A stretch of DNA of 29,120 nt from Allomyces macrogynus ATCC 38327. Its lineage: Eukaryota > Blastocladiomycota > Blastocladiomycetes > Blastocladiales > Blastocladiaceae. Below, in pieces: positions 20,905 to 29,120 of this stretch. Below the pieces are notes generated by a model. It saw only the letters and a program-made list of their open reading frames with translations, ran no database searches and had not been told where the DNA came from. The stretch's first letter is position 1; the number at the start of each line of letters is the position of its first letter. The stretch is taken from NCBI GenBank assembly GCA_000151295.1, contig GG745329.1, positions 491,785-520,904 of the forward strand, read 5' to 3'. The translations under genes and the position numbers were made by a program.

Positions 20905-23268
20905 ATGGCGCCGCGCCGCGATCCGCATGAGCGGCCGCTCCGGCCCTTCAAGATCATGGCGGTCCTCGCTGTCGCGGCCCTTGCCGCGGGCATGATCGCC
21001 GCTCCGGTGTTTGCGCTGCCCGCACCGGCTGTGAGCACCGATCTGCCTGCCGCGCCGGCCCCTGCACCGGCCACGGCCGAGACGAGCGCGCCGGCCTTGC
21101 CGGCAATTGTCAATGTCTCGCCTGCACCGGCGCCGGCTCCAGCGGCAGTGTCCTCGGCCGCTCCGACGAGCAAGGTGGTAGCTGCAGTGGCAGCCGAGAC
21201 GCCTGCCCCGAACGCGACGCCGCCGCGCTTGATTGACACGCCGCTGCCGGTCGCGACGGCCCCGATTGCAACGTCCACCGCGAATAGTGTCGTGTCCGCG
21301 GCCGGTGTCGGTGCGGTGGTCAGTACTGCTGCACCTGCGCCCGTCTCGTCGCCGGCACCCATCGCGACCGCGGTCCCGACCGTTGCCAAGGCCATTGTCG
21401 CGGGGCCCGATTCGACGTCTGCGAGCGACACTGGCAAGGTGGTGGTCGTGACGCCCACGCCTGCCGCGACGGCAGCGAGTACGAGTGTCCCAGCTGCGAC
21501 GGTGATCAAGGCGACAACAACGATCCCCTCGAATGGCGACGCCACAGCGCCCCCCGCCGCTGTGATCGCTGACCCGACGGCACCGGCTGCGCAGCCGACG
21601 ACGTTGAATCCGACGGTGGTTGAGCCCGTGATCGCGACCGATGCGCCGGTCGTCACGGACCCGTCGCAGATTCCCGCTGACCCGACCGCGACGCCCGACG
21701 GCACCGTGGATCCGACGCCGAGTCCCTCCATCCCGACCGCAACGAGCAAACCGGCCAGTATTCCGTCGAGCACATCGGCAACGGCCGCGCCGACCGCTGT
21801 GCCTTCGTCGGACGGGACTTCACCGGCCCCCACACCGACTTCGGACGTGCTCCCGCCGCCCGCCGAGACTTTACCGCCCTCGTCGTCCTCGCTGGCGCCT
21901 GTCCCGACGGTTGCGCCGCAGCCGACCGATGTCCCGCTCCCGCCGATTGCGAACCCGCCAGCTTCGTCGACGGCACCGGGCACCGCCGCGTCGATGAGCG
22001 TGAGTACGCCGCCGGCGCCGACCAACACGGACGTACCGCTCCCGCCAGTCGTGACGCCCGTCCCGAGCAACACGGACGCGCCTCTGCCTCCCGTCGTGAC
22101 GGGTGCACCGGGCAAGACCGACGCCCCGCAGCCGACGACTGGCACGGATGTGCCAATGCCGACCGCACCCTCCACGGACGCGCCAATGCCGCAGTCGCCT
22201 TCGGTCACGTCGGCGACGTCAGTTGGCGCAGTCACGCCAACATCCGCGCCCACCGACGTGCCGCTGCCGCCGGTCGTGTCTCCGCAGTCATCGGCAACGG
22301 CATCGGCCAGCCCGGTCCCACTCCCGCCCGTGGTTGCGTCGGACGCGCCTTCGGCAGCTCCCGTCGCTGCGCCAACGGCGGTTCCAACTGAGAGCTCGAA
22401 CGTGCCGCTGCCAGGTGTGGTGAGCGATGCGCCGCAGCCGACAGTGGCTCCTGCGGCAGAGTCGACGACGAACCCGCCCCTGCCGTTTGTGGCTGCGACG
22501 AGTAACGCTGGTGCTGCTGCCTCGACGGCCACGGCGCCCACGCCCACGTCGGCTTCGACCGCGTCGGAGCTGGCAGCGACATCTACCGACGTGCCCACGG
22601 CACGTGTGCGCCCTGATGCGGCTATGGGCGGCGACAACGTGACGGGCCAGCCGCTCGACAACGGCTCCGGCAGTGACGGCGCGAACACCGACCATCCCAT
22701 TGTCGGCGGAGGTGCCCTGTTCCGCCCGTCCAAGTCGTCCAGCACTAGCACGACGGGCGGCACCGACGGCGACGCGTCGACGACCGACTCGAACAAGCTG
22801 CAGGCCAATTCCGAGGGCACGACGATTCTCGCGAGCGACGGCGCCTCGCCCATGATTTTCGGGTTGGCCATGTTTGGCGGTCTGGCCGTGGTTGCCGCGG
22901 CCATGGTCGCCATGTACCACCAGCACCACAAGCGCACCACCAACGCAGCCGCTGCGATCCCGGGGTCGCCGGCGTCGTCGGCCCTCGACGGTGTGAACGA
23001 TGATCGCGCCAATGACTTTGTCGATGTGACCGACTGGAACCTGCCGCCGCAGCAGCAAGACGCGCGCGCCGTCTCGTATGCGCCGTACGGCATGTCGACT
23101 GACGCGCCCACGTCATCGTCGCTGACCGTGGCGGCGGGTGCCGCGTCGATGACAGGCGTGCCACTCCCGCCGCCGCCGCCGCGGTCGTCGGGGACGTCGG
23201 CGGTTTCGGGTGGCGCCGGGTCGTCGTCGCATGGGTCGTCGAACCAGATGAGTTACTTTGAGCTGTGA
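20905..23268 (+). CDS. Mucin-like type I membrane protein, candidate cell-surface sensor
   Basis: One exon, 787 residues. The start ATG at 20905 has A at -3 and G at +4. A signal peptide follows a basic n-region: hydrophobic core AVLAVAALAAGMIAAPVFA, likely cleavage before LPAPA. Residues ~40-640 consist almost only of Ala, Pro, Thr, Ser and Val, a heavily O-glycosylated mucin-type ectodomain, with degenerate TD[V/A]PLPPVV repeats near residues 340-530. No Cys-rich WSC domain is visible. A single transmembrane segment lies at about 650-671 (IFGLAMFGGLAVVAAAMVAMY), followed by HHKR and a tail of about 115 residues. The tail contains ADDxx-like acidic parts, a PLPPPPPRS polyproline stretch and the end MSYFEL. 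The layout resembles fungal wall sensors (Mid2/Wtm-like) and signalling mucins (Msb2), which signal to Rho1 or MAPK pathways. No sequence family can be claimed. Confidence 0.85.
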   Translation: MAPRRDPHERPLRPFKIMAVLAVAALAAGMIAAPVFALPAPAVSTDLPAAPAPAPATAETSAPALPAIVNVSPAPAPAPAAVSSAAPTSKVVAAVAAETPAPNATPPRLIDTPLPVATAPIATSTANSVVSAAGVGAVVSTAAPAPVSSPAPIATAVPTVAKAIVAGPDSTSASDTGKVVVVTPTPAATAASTSVPAATVIKATTTIPSNGDATAPPAAVIADPTAPAAQPTTLNPTVVEPVIATDAPVVTDPSQIPADPTATPDGTVDPTPSPSIPTATSKPASIPSSTSATAAPTAVPSSDGTSPAPTPTSDVLPPPAETLPPSSSSLAPVPTVAPQPTDVPLPPIANPPASSTAPGTAASMSVSTPPAPTNTDVPLPPVVTPVPSNTDAPLPPVVTGAPGKTDAPQPTTGTDVPMPTAPSTDAPMPQSPSVTSATSVGAVTPTSAPTDVPLPPVVSPQSSATASASPVPLPPVVASDAPSAAPVAAPTAVPTESSNVPLPGVVSDAPQPTVAPAAESTTNPPLPFVAATSNAGAAASTATAPTPTSASTASELAATSTDVPTARVRPDAAMGGDNVTGQPLDNGSGSDGANTDHPIVGGGALFRPSKSSSTSTTGGTDGDASTTDSNKLQANSEGTTILASDGASPMIFGLAMFGGLAVVAAAMVAMYHQHHKRTTNAAAAIPGSPASSALDGVNDDRANDFVDVTDWNLPPQQQDARAVSYAPYGMSTDAPTSSSLTVAAGAASMTGVPLPPPPPRSSGTSAVSGGAGSSSHGSSNQMSYFEL
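21921..22497 (+). repeat. Degenerate repeats encoding TD[V/A]PLPPVV in the mucin domain
   Basis: About eight to ten imperfect units, for example PTDVPLPPIA, NTDVPLPPVV, NTDAPLPPVV, GTDVPMP, STDAPMP, PTDVPLPPVV, SPVPLPPVV and SNVPLPGVV, with spacers of variable length. They are part of the ectodomain of the mucin-like protein. Thr/Ser just before the PLPP core are likely O-glycosylation sites. Confidence 0.75.
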
Positions 23269-23923
23269 TGAACGCGATGGTCCATCAGGCCAATAGGTTT
23301 TGCCTTCGTTCTCTTTTTTTTGCTCTACTCGAGGTTGGTGATCCTCGGGCCCCCATTTTATTTCGTACCTCGGCGAGTCCCACTGGCTGCGATTCTTGTC
23401 CACCTGTTTGCTGTTCGTTGTGATGCCTTGGCCCTGCGACATTGGCAGCGTCAACATAATGATATTGATGTGCTGCCGGTTCATCCTCCTCCTCCCAAAT
23501 TCATTTCTCAAACAAAATCTCCTGTCTTGTTTTTTCTGCCCTGCAGCTCCACAAATTGTGACCGTCTTCGTTGGTCGCAACTGGCCAGTTCGACCTCGAC
23601 GAGCGCGTCAATTATCGCGAGCCAAGTCAACCTCTGCAAGAACCGCCAAATTCAAATACAGGAACGCAATGCTCAGCGAACAGAGAGACTTCTCCACCTT
23701 TCCTCAGGCCTGTGCAGGTCGGTCGTTGCGTGAGAAATGATGACCGCAAGCGATCTGTCAACATCTCTCACCACCCTCCAGATCGGCCGCCGTTCTCACA
23801 TTTCGCACCGATGGACACGCAAAACAATGGTGCATGAAAAGATCTACTTTCGTTCCTATTTACAAGAGTCTCCTGCCCGAGCCGGCCATCCAAAACAAAA
23901 TCCGGTAATTCCGCATCTGCCAC
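23269..23923. other. Intergenic region between convergent genes
   Basis: The mucin-like gene (+) and Mgm1 (-) converge here, so the 655 nt should hold two 3' UTRs. GC is lower than in the flanking genes. I see no gene or RNA in it. Confidence 0.5.
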
Positions 23924-26749
23924 TCACACCATCTTCCCTTCCCCTTGTCCACTCGGCGGCGCCGGCTCCGTGGCCGCTCCGGCCACGACCTCCTCGAGCG
24001 TGGCCCGCTGCCGTCTTGCCGCGCGCAGCTTGGCCAACGTGTCCTCGAGCGCGGCCTTTTTCGCCGCATCCTGCAAATGCCGCTTCACAATCGGGTTCTC
24101 CGCGGCAAACGCCGCCGCCTGTGCGCGACTCTGTCCATAAAACAATTCTGCGTCCACGGCGCGCGGCCACTGGTGATACACGTCGTGCAGCAACTCGAGC
24201 GCAATGAACATGGCCGCCGTATCAGCTAATTTTTCGGCCACCGCCGTCAGGTACACTTCCGGGCAAATGGTCATGGCCTGGGGCGTCGGTTGGCGGCACG
24301 CGCGGCCGGAGACAGCCGCGCGCCGCTGCGCAAGCGCGAGCGACCGGTGCCAGTGGTAGAGCGCGTCGCGCGCCGCGTGCACGGCCTGCGGATCGTACCC
24401 GCCGTACTTGTCATCCACGGCCATGGACAGCAACGGGTCGTGTGCGGCGTTGCGCGCGGGCGCGCACGCGACCAGGATCGGCTTGGCGGTGCCCTTGACC
24501 GCGGCAACCGGGTCCCCCGCGGCCTGTCGCGTCCAGCTGCGTCAAGTAGGCCATGGTCCCCGACAACGTCCACCACCCGACATCGCTGCGCAGCTGGTAG
24601 TAATTGCCTGACGACCGTTGCACTTCGCGGTCGAGCACCTCCGTCGCGCGACGTACGGCCGCGGTCCATTCGGCGTCGGTGCACTCGACCTCGTCCTTGT
24701 ACGGCTTGATCGTGTTCTCCACCTGGTCGATGGTCAAGTGGAACCTCCGCGCAATCGCGGCTTCGGCGAGATCGTGCGCGCGGTCGCGCGTCGCCGCGTG
24801 GTGCTCGAGCGTGTCGTCGGCGCGCAAGACTTCGTCGATCCGCGCCATCAGGGCATTCACGGTCAGTTCTGTCGTGATCCGGCCGATCCCACACTTGGTG
24901 AGTCCGGCCGCAGCGCGGTCGCGCGCGTCCGTCCAGTACCGGTCGTCCTCGCGTGCGTTTGGCAAGGCCGTGAGGGCCGGGTCCTGCCAGAGGTGCTGGT
25001 CGCAGAGCGCAACGAGCCGCTGCTCTAACTCGACGCGAATTGCTTGCCGGACCTCGGCCTTCCCAAACTCGCGTGTCATGACGGCAAACCGCGTCTTGAG
25101 CGCGTCCACAGCCTGCGCGAGGTAGCTCTCGGCGGAAATGCGCCGGTCGTTGTAGGCCACCTTGTACTGGTAGTTGGTCGTCGCGACCTCATGGTGCACT
25201 TGGTCAACGACCGCATCGAGTCGGGACGCCAGCCGCCGCTCGGCGGTTTGCCGCACGGTCGTGCGCAGTTCGCTGAGCCCGACGGGGAGGTGCTTGTCGT
25301 GCAGGTCGACCATGGTCGATTCGTCGTGCCCGGGGAGGACGAGGCCGATCTCGCGGGATCGGGTGGTGGCGGTGAGCAACCGCACGCGCGTGTCCGGATC
25401 GGCCAGGTCGAGCTTGGTCACGACGCGCACAGTGCGCTGGCCCATCGGGTCGGCGCGGCCCAGGACTGTCTCGAAAGTCGGGTCCGTGTTGGCCGTGGCC
25501 GGAGTCACAGCGAGAATCAGTGCCGACGTGTCGTTGAGGTACTGGTCGTAAAGAGTCGTGGTGGTCTCGGGGTCCCAGCCGGGCAAGTCAACGACGGTCA
25601 AGTCCGGCACCTTGGCCGACCGAATCGTGACGACCAGCGGCGTTGTGGCAACAGCCGTGTCCTTATCGTTCCCTGCAACCGCCTTTTCAATCGTGCGCGC
25701 GACCTCGCGGAAGTCGGCCACGGCGTGGTTGGCATCGAGTTGCGGAAACACGGCAACGTCGGCGGTCGCGTCAGGTACATGCTCGAACCGCACTTCGACG
25801 GGACGCCTAGTCGGTCCCATGCGTGGGACGAGCGTGCCGCGGCCGAGCAGGTGGTCGACAACAGTTGACTTGCCCGCACCGCGCGGGCCCACGACCACGA
25901 TCTGCGGCAGCGCCAGGTCGTCGGCGTGTGCCGGCACGTTGGCCGCGTCGAGGATCTGGCGAATGTCGCGCAGTTGCCGGGACAGATCGAGCAGATCGGC
26001 TTCGCTGCCCTGGTTCAGTTTTGGTGGTGGGGGTGCTGGTTTGGTCTGGCGGGTGCGTGAGCGGGATCGGGCGCGTTCAGCTTCGGCGGAAGCGTCGTCA
26101 GTGTCGTCGGTGTCGGCGTCGGCTGCGGTAGATGAAGGGTCGCCATCGTCGCTCGATCGTGACGGGAACTCGAACTTGGGCCGTTCCTGGTTGACGAGCG
26201 CCTGGAAACGGTCGCTGAAAAACTCGTAGCGGTCGCGGATCCCGTCGCGGAGTGGGCCGAGCGCGTCAAACTTGTCGGAAAGAAAGTCCTTGGCCGTGCC
26301 CACCTTGTCGTTGAACCAGTTGGCCGTATCTACAGTAAAGAGTCGATCAGGTCTCCCATCGAGCAAGCGTATTACACATTCTTCGCAATGCACGTACGGT
26401 TGATCTTGTATTGGACGTAGGCGCCCGCCGACGCGGCCGTACCGCCCGCCAGGAAGGGTAGACGGGCAAAAAAGGGCAGGCGTCGCAGCAGCGACAGTTT
26501 GCGCCACATGGATACTTGGCGCGCGCCGGCAAGGATCAACGGGCCAGGGACAGCACTCGCGGCCGGTTGGCGTGGAATGGTCGGGTGGAGAGCGACGCGC
26601 AGAATGGAAGGCGTCGGAAGTGCCATGGAGCGTGATCGCGTGCTGGCCATGGTGCTGATCATGGCGGTTGTTCGGGCGGCGACGGGGCCAAGGCCGATGG
26701 TGGGCGCGCGGCGCGCGACGGCGGCGGCGGCGCCCAGTGTGCGGAACAT
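23924..26749 (-). CDS. MGM1: Mgm1/Msp1/OPA1-type mitochondrial inner-membrane dynamin, with one apparent frameshift
   Basis: Exons 26749-26398 and 26329-23924 (intron 68 nt, GTACGT donor, TGTAG acceptor) give 918 residues if one base is dropped. Residues 1-80 are Arg/Ala/Ser-rich with almost no acidic residues, a mitochondrial presequence. A transmembrane segment lies at 91-113 (FFARLPFLAGGTAASAGAYV). The GTPase follows: P-loop GPRGAGKST (265-273), switch TRRP, DLPG, and TKLD. Middle and stalk regions come next. The C-terminus has CPEVYLTAVAEKLADTAAMF then FAAENPIVKRHLQ, the conserved end of fungal Mgm1. The protein fuses inner membranes and shapes cristae. Oddities: the P-loop lacks the usual Gln-Ser (see findings), and near residue 722 a C5 run at 24514-24518 puts the two halves of the gene out of frame. 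Removing one base there restores a continuous, GC3-rich frame. This could be a sequencing indel or a real break. Confidence 0.88.
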
Positions 26750-28441
26750 GGCCGGGCGTGCAGCAGTGCGGTCCGAGCGGTCCTGCAGCAGGAGAGGGTG
26801 TTGACAAGAGGTGGGTTGCTGGTGACGTGAATGATCAATATTTTCGGTCGACAACGGAGTGGTTATGATCTGCGCGACACACTGACGCGGGGCGTGTCTG
26901 GTCCCGTGCCAGTCTCGTGGAGCACGTGACGTGGCGTCGATTCAGTCAATGATCCCAAACTGATCGCAATCGGGTGCCGCTTGCCACCACCGCGCCCACT
27001 TCATAAATATCAATCGGGCCCGCGCAGCTTCCGCCCCCGCACCGCTTCCCGCACCAACAAGGACCTGTACCAAGGACCTGCGCGTCGCCAGAGCGGGGCC
27101 GTGCCTGGAGTGCATGCACATCCTGAAGCGCGAGTTCGTGACCGGGACTGTGGGTTGCTGGCGCGCTGGCGGGGGCCGGGAGGATGTCCTCGCGGGCATG
27201 CGTGCTTCTTGCCGCGTGTCAACCACTGGATGAACTGTCCGGGCGCAGTCTGTGTTCTCAGAGCCCCGGCCGGCGCGACGATCTGGACAGGGCAGGGCGC
27301 AGCTTGATCGCACAGTGGCACGGAAAGCGCCGCAGTCACAACCAAGCAAGAGCATGGAAGCACTTACACAACAGAACCTGGCCAGAAAAGAAGCTGATCC
27401 ACCCGCCCCGCGCGCGTTCCTTGTAATTTTTGTCGCTTCTTGCGCTCTTGACGGTCAGCCGCCGTTGTGCCCTTTCTGCCTGTGCTTGGCCGTGTTGTGC
27501 TGTGCATCGCGTGGGCGTGTGGGTGCGCGCGCCGCCCATCGGTGCAGTGGCCTGTGGGGTCAGCAGCACGAGCAGCACGAGCAGCACGATCAGCACGAGC
27601 AGCACAAGCACGAGGAGCACCAGCACCGCCACCAATCCCTTGTCACGCCTTCACGCTCTCTCTCGCTGACCTGATCCTGCGCCTGCTCCTGCTCGCTGTT
27701 TCTCAACCCGTTGCTCTCGTCGTTGCGCTTACTGCCCGCGGTTGCGCGCACCTGTTGCTCTCGCATCTCGCAGGTTGCAGGTTGAGCGCACACTCCAACT
27801 TTACCAGCCGCGGCGCCAGTGCAGAACGTGCCGTCCAAGTCGCTCTCCGCACCCGTCCGCACGCTTGTGCACCGGTTGCTCAGCACCGCACCTTGTCGCG
27901 CGAGCCTCGACCGCTCGGTACCACACCGTGCCGTGTGCGCGCCACGTCCGTCGAGACAGTCGTCGGCCCGCACACCGAACCCGGACCGCGCGTGCACCGC
28001 CCCCGTGGGCCCGCCGTGCCGCAACCGGCCCTTGCCGTCCAGTATGTGCACCTGTCCCAACCGCTACCCTCGCCTGCAACCTTGCGCGCCAAGCCGGCAG
28101 CAGGAAGTGGGTTGCTCGTCGTTGCTGTCGTTGCAATGTATATTGTTGTGGATAGCGCGATGGCATTATGAAGCGAGGCGGCCCGGGCCAGCGCCACCTT
28201 GCGCGTGCAGCTTTCCAACGGTGCTCGATGACCTGCTCCCACTGACGCTCCCCGCTCCGCTCGCTGCCCTCTCCGCCTGCTCTTGGTCGTCTCTCTAGCC
28301 CTTGCCGCGCCCCGTTCCTGACCCACCCGACCCTCGCGCGCTGCCGCCCCCGCAGCTGCTGTGGCTGCTGTTGCTCCTGCTGCCGCTCCTGCCGCCGCTG
28401 CTGCCGCTGCCGGCCCCCGCGCTCTTGCCGTCGTCACCACG
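26750..28441. other. Divergent intergenic region between Mgm1 and the last gene
   Basis: About 1.7 kb with the Mgm1 promoter on the left and the leader of the gene at 28442 on the right. Open frames are plentiful because GC is high, but none has a conserved motif. A 9-nt tandem repeat lies at 27561-27626, and a CTG/CCG-rich stretch at about 28350-28420. No RNA gene was recognised. Confidence 0.45.
27561..27626. repeat. 9-nt tandem repeat (agcacgagc units)
   Basis: About seven imperfect units of agcacgagc or close variants, probably noncoding minisatellite DNA. In translation it would give Ser/Thr/Ala or Gln/His/Glu runs, but no gene frame supports that. Confidence 0.7.
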
Positions 28442-29120
28442 ATGAAGCGGCTCTTCACGCGCAGCAAGAAGGCGGCTGCCGCCAAGCACGTGCCGTCATC
28501 GTCGCCGCCCGCGCCGGCACTGGCCGTGCTCGACGACGTGCCGGCCGCGCCCTCGCTCGACCTCAGCCATCTCGACTCGACGCCCGTCGCCTCGTCGCGC
28601 GCGAGCCCGACGGATGCCGCACCGCCGGCACCGCCCATGTTTCTGGATGTGGCGCTCGACACGGACAGCACGCCTGCGGCCGCCCCTGCCGCGGCTCCGG
28701 CCGAGACTTACCAGCTTGGGCCCAACGACTCGCTGCTCGATGCGCCGGGCCTGTTTGACGACGTGCTCGCCCGATTCGATGCACTGAACCGCGGCCTCGA
28801 CACGCCGCCGCCGCCGCCCAAGCCGGTGATCAAGGTCGACTCGTGTACGTTGTTTTTCCTGTTGTGACTGTCGTCGTTATGCTCGCTCGGTCGTGTGCCG
28901 TTGGATGGTGGCACAGTGCTGTGCCGCTGGCCGAACGAACGAGCGATCGACCGGCCGCTCAGCCCACGCTCACTCCGGTGCCTCTCGCTTCATTTGTGCT
29001 GATGTCGTGCATGACCACTGGACGCGACCCCGCCGACCATCTTGCCGCTGCCAGTCTCGCGCCCGTCACCCTATGAACAGCGCTGTCCGCGCCGCCCGCG
29101 CCGACCCTGGTCTCGTCCGC
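28442..29120 (+). CDS. Unrecognised gene, 5' part only
   Basis: The first exon, 28442-28844, begins MKRLFTRSKKAAAAKH and is Ala/Pro/Ser/Asp-rich. It ends ETYQLGPNDSLLDAPGLFDD then VLARFDALNRGLDTPPPPPK, VIKVDS. A GTACGT donor at 28845 and a GAACAG acceptor ending at 29080 give a phase-matched second exon from 29081 (LSAPPAPTLVSS), which runs past the window edge. The ATG has A at -3. The exon shows strong GC3 bias, so it is probably real. No domain or family was recognised. The amphipathic acidic segment LFDDVLARFDALNRGL could be a short interaction helix. Confidence 0.6.

Noticed and set aside
20721..23111. A 796-residue open frame on the minus strand, opposite the mucin-like gene
   Set aside because: It mirrors a stop-poor, repetitive, GC-rich coding strand. 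The encoded Gly/Ala/Val/Thr runs are the reverse complement of the Pro/Thr/Ala repeats, with no start context, signal or domain. The plus-strand protein has a signal peptide and membrane anchor in the right places.
27010..27210. A plus-strand reading with NKDLYQG, reminiscent of mitochondrial ribosomal protein mL41
   Set aside because: Only about seven residues fit. The expected basic GRHTRRG-like segment does not follow in any frame, and the match depends on a local duplication of aaggacctg.

Overview
The window is nuclear DNA of a GC-rich eukaryote. Most genes are split by short introns (about 61-90 nt, a few longer) with GT donors and CAG or TAG acceptors. There are no bacterial-style operons, and Ser, Ala, Pro and Thr-rich low-complexity stretches are common. 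The mix of a Mgm1/Msp1-type dynamin, a yeast-like transketolase, PAC1/LIS1, a reticulon, a mucin-like wall-sensor protein and an F-box/LRR family suggests a fungus. The high GC and the proteins fit an early-diverging zoosporic fungus such as Blastocladiomycota or a chytrid; that placement is inference.

Layout, left to right. 84-1057 (+): 3' part of a CCDC25/Jlp2-type NFACT-R protein. 2121-3244 (-): a reticulon ending in a dilysine signal. 4878-6291 (-): LIS1/PAC1, the dynein regulator. 8072-10641 (+): transketolase with three in-frame start codons, the middle one opening a mitochondrial-type presequence. 11427-14296 (+): a large Ser/Pro-rich basic protein with SxIP-type motifs, a candidate EB1-binding microtubule plus-end protein. 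14686-15500 (+): a decayed F-box/LRR-family copy, directly followed by an apparently intact relative at 15551-18032 (+). 18881-20212 (+): a single-pass membrane protein with PY motifs, a His-rich block and SGxxTPPxR repeats. 20905-23268 (+): a secreted-then-anchored mucin-like protein. 23924-26749 (-): the mitochondrial inner-membrane fusion GTPase Mgm1/OPA1, with an unusual P-loop and an apparent one-base frameshift near the 3' end. 28442-29120 (+): the start of an unrecognised gene that runs off the window.

How the genes relate: this is ordinary eukaryotic gene order and no pathway cluster is evident. LIS1 and the SxIP protein could both act at microtubule plus ends. The reticulon and Mgm1 both shape membranes, in the ER and mitochondrion. 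The two adjacent single-pass membrane proteins (18.9-23.3 kb) could belong to surface signalling and ubiquitin-dependent sorting. These links are inference from content.

I could not place a gene in several 0.4-1.8 kb intergenic stretches. One of them (about 17.9-18.87 kb, minus strand) contains GC3-rich coherent peptide blocks in shifting frames and may hide an unresolved or decayed gene. No tRNA, rRNA, CRISPR array or transposon was recognised.
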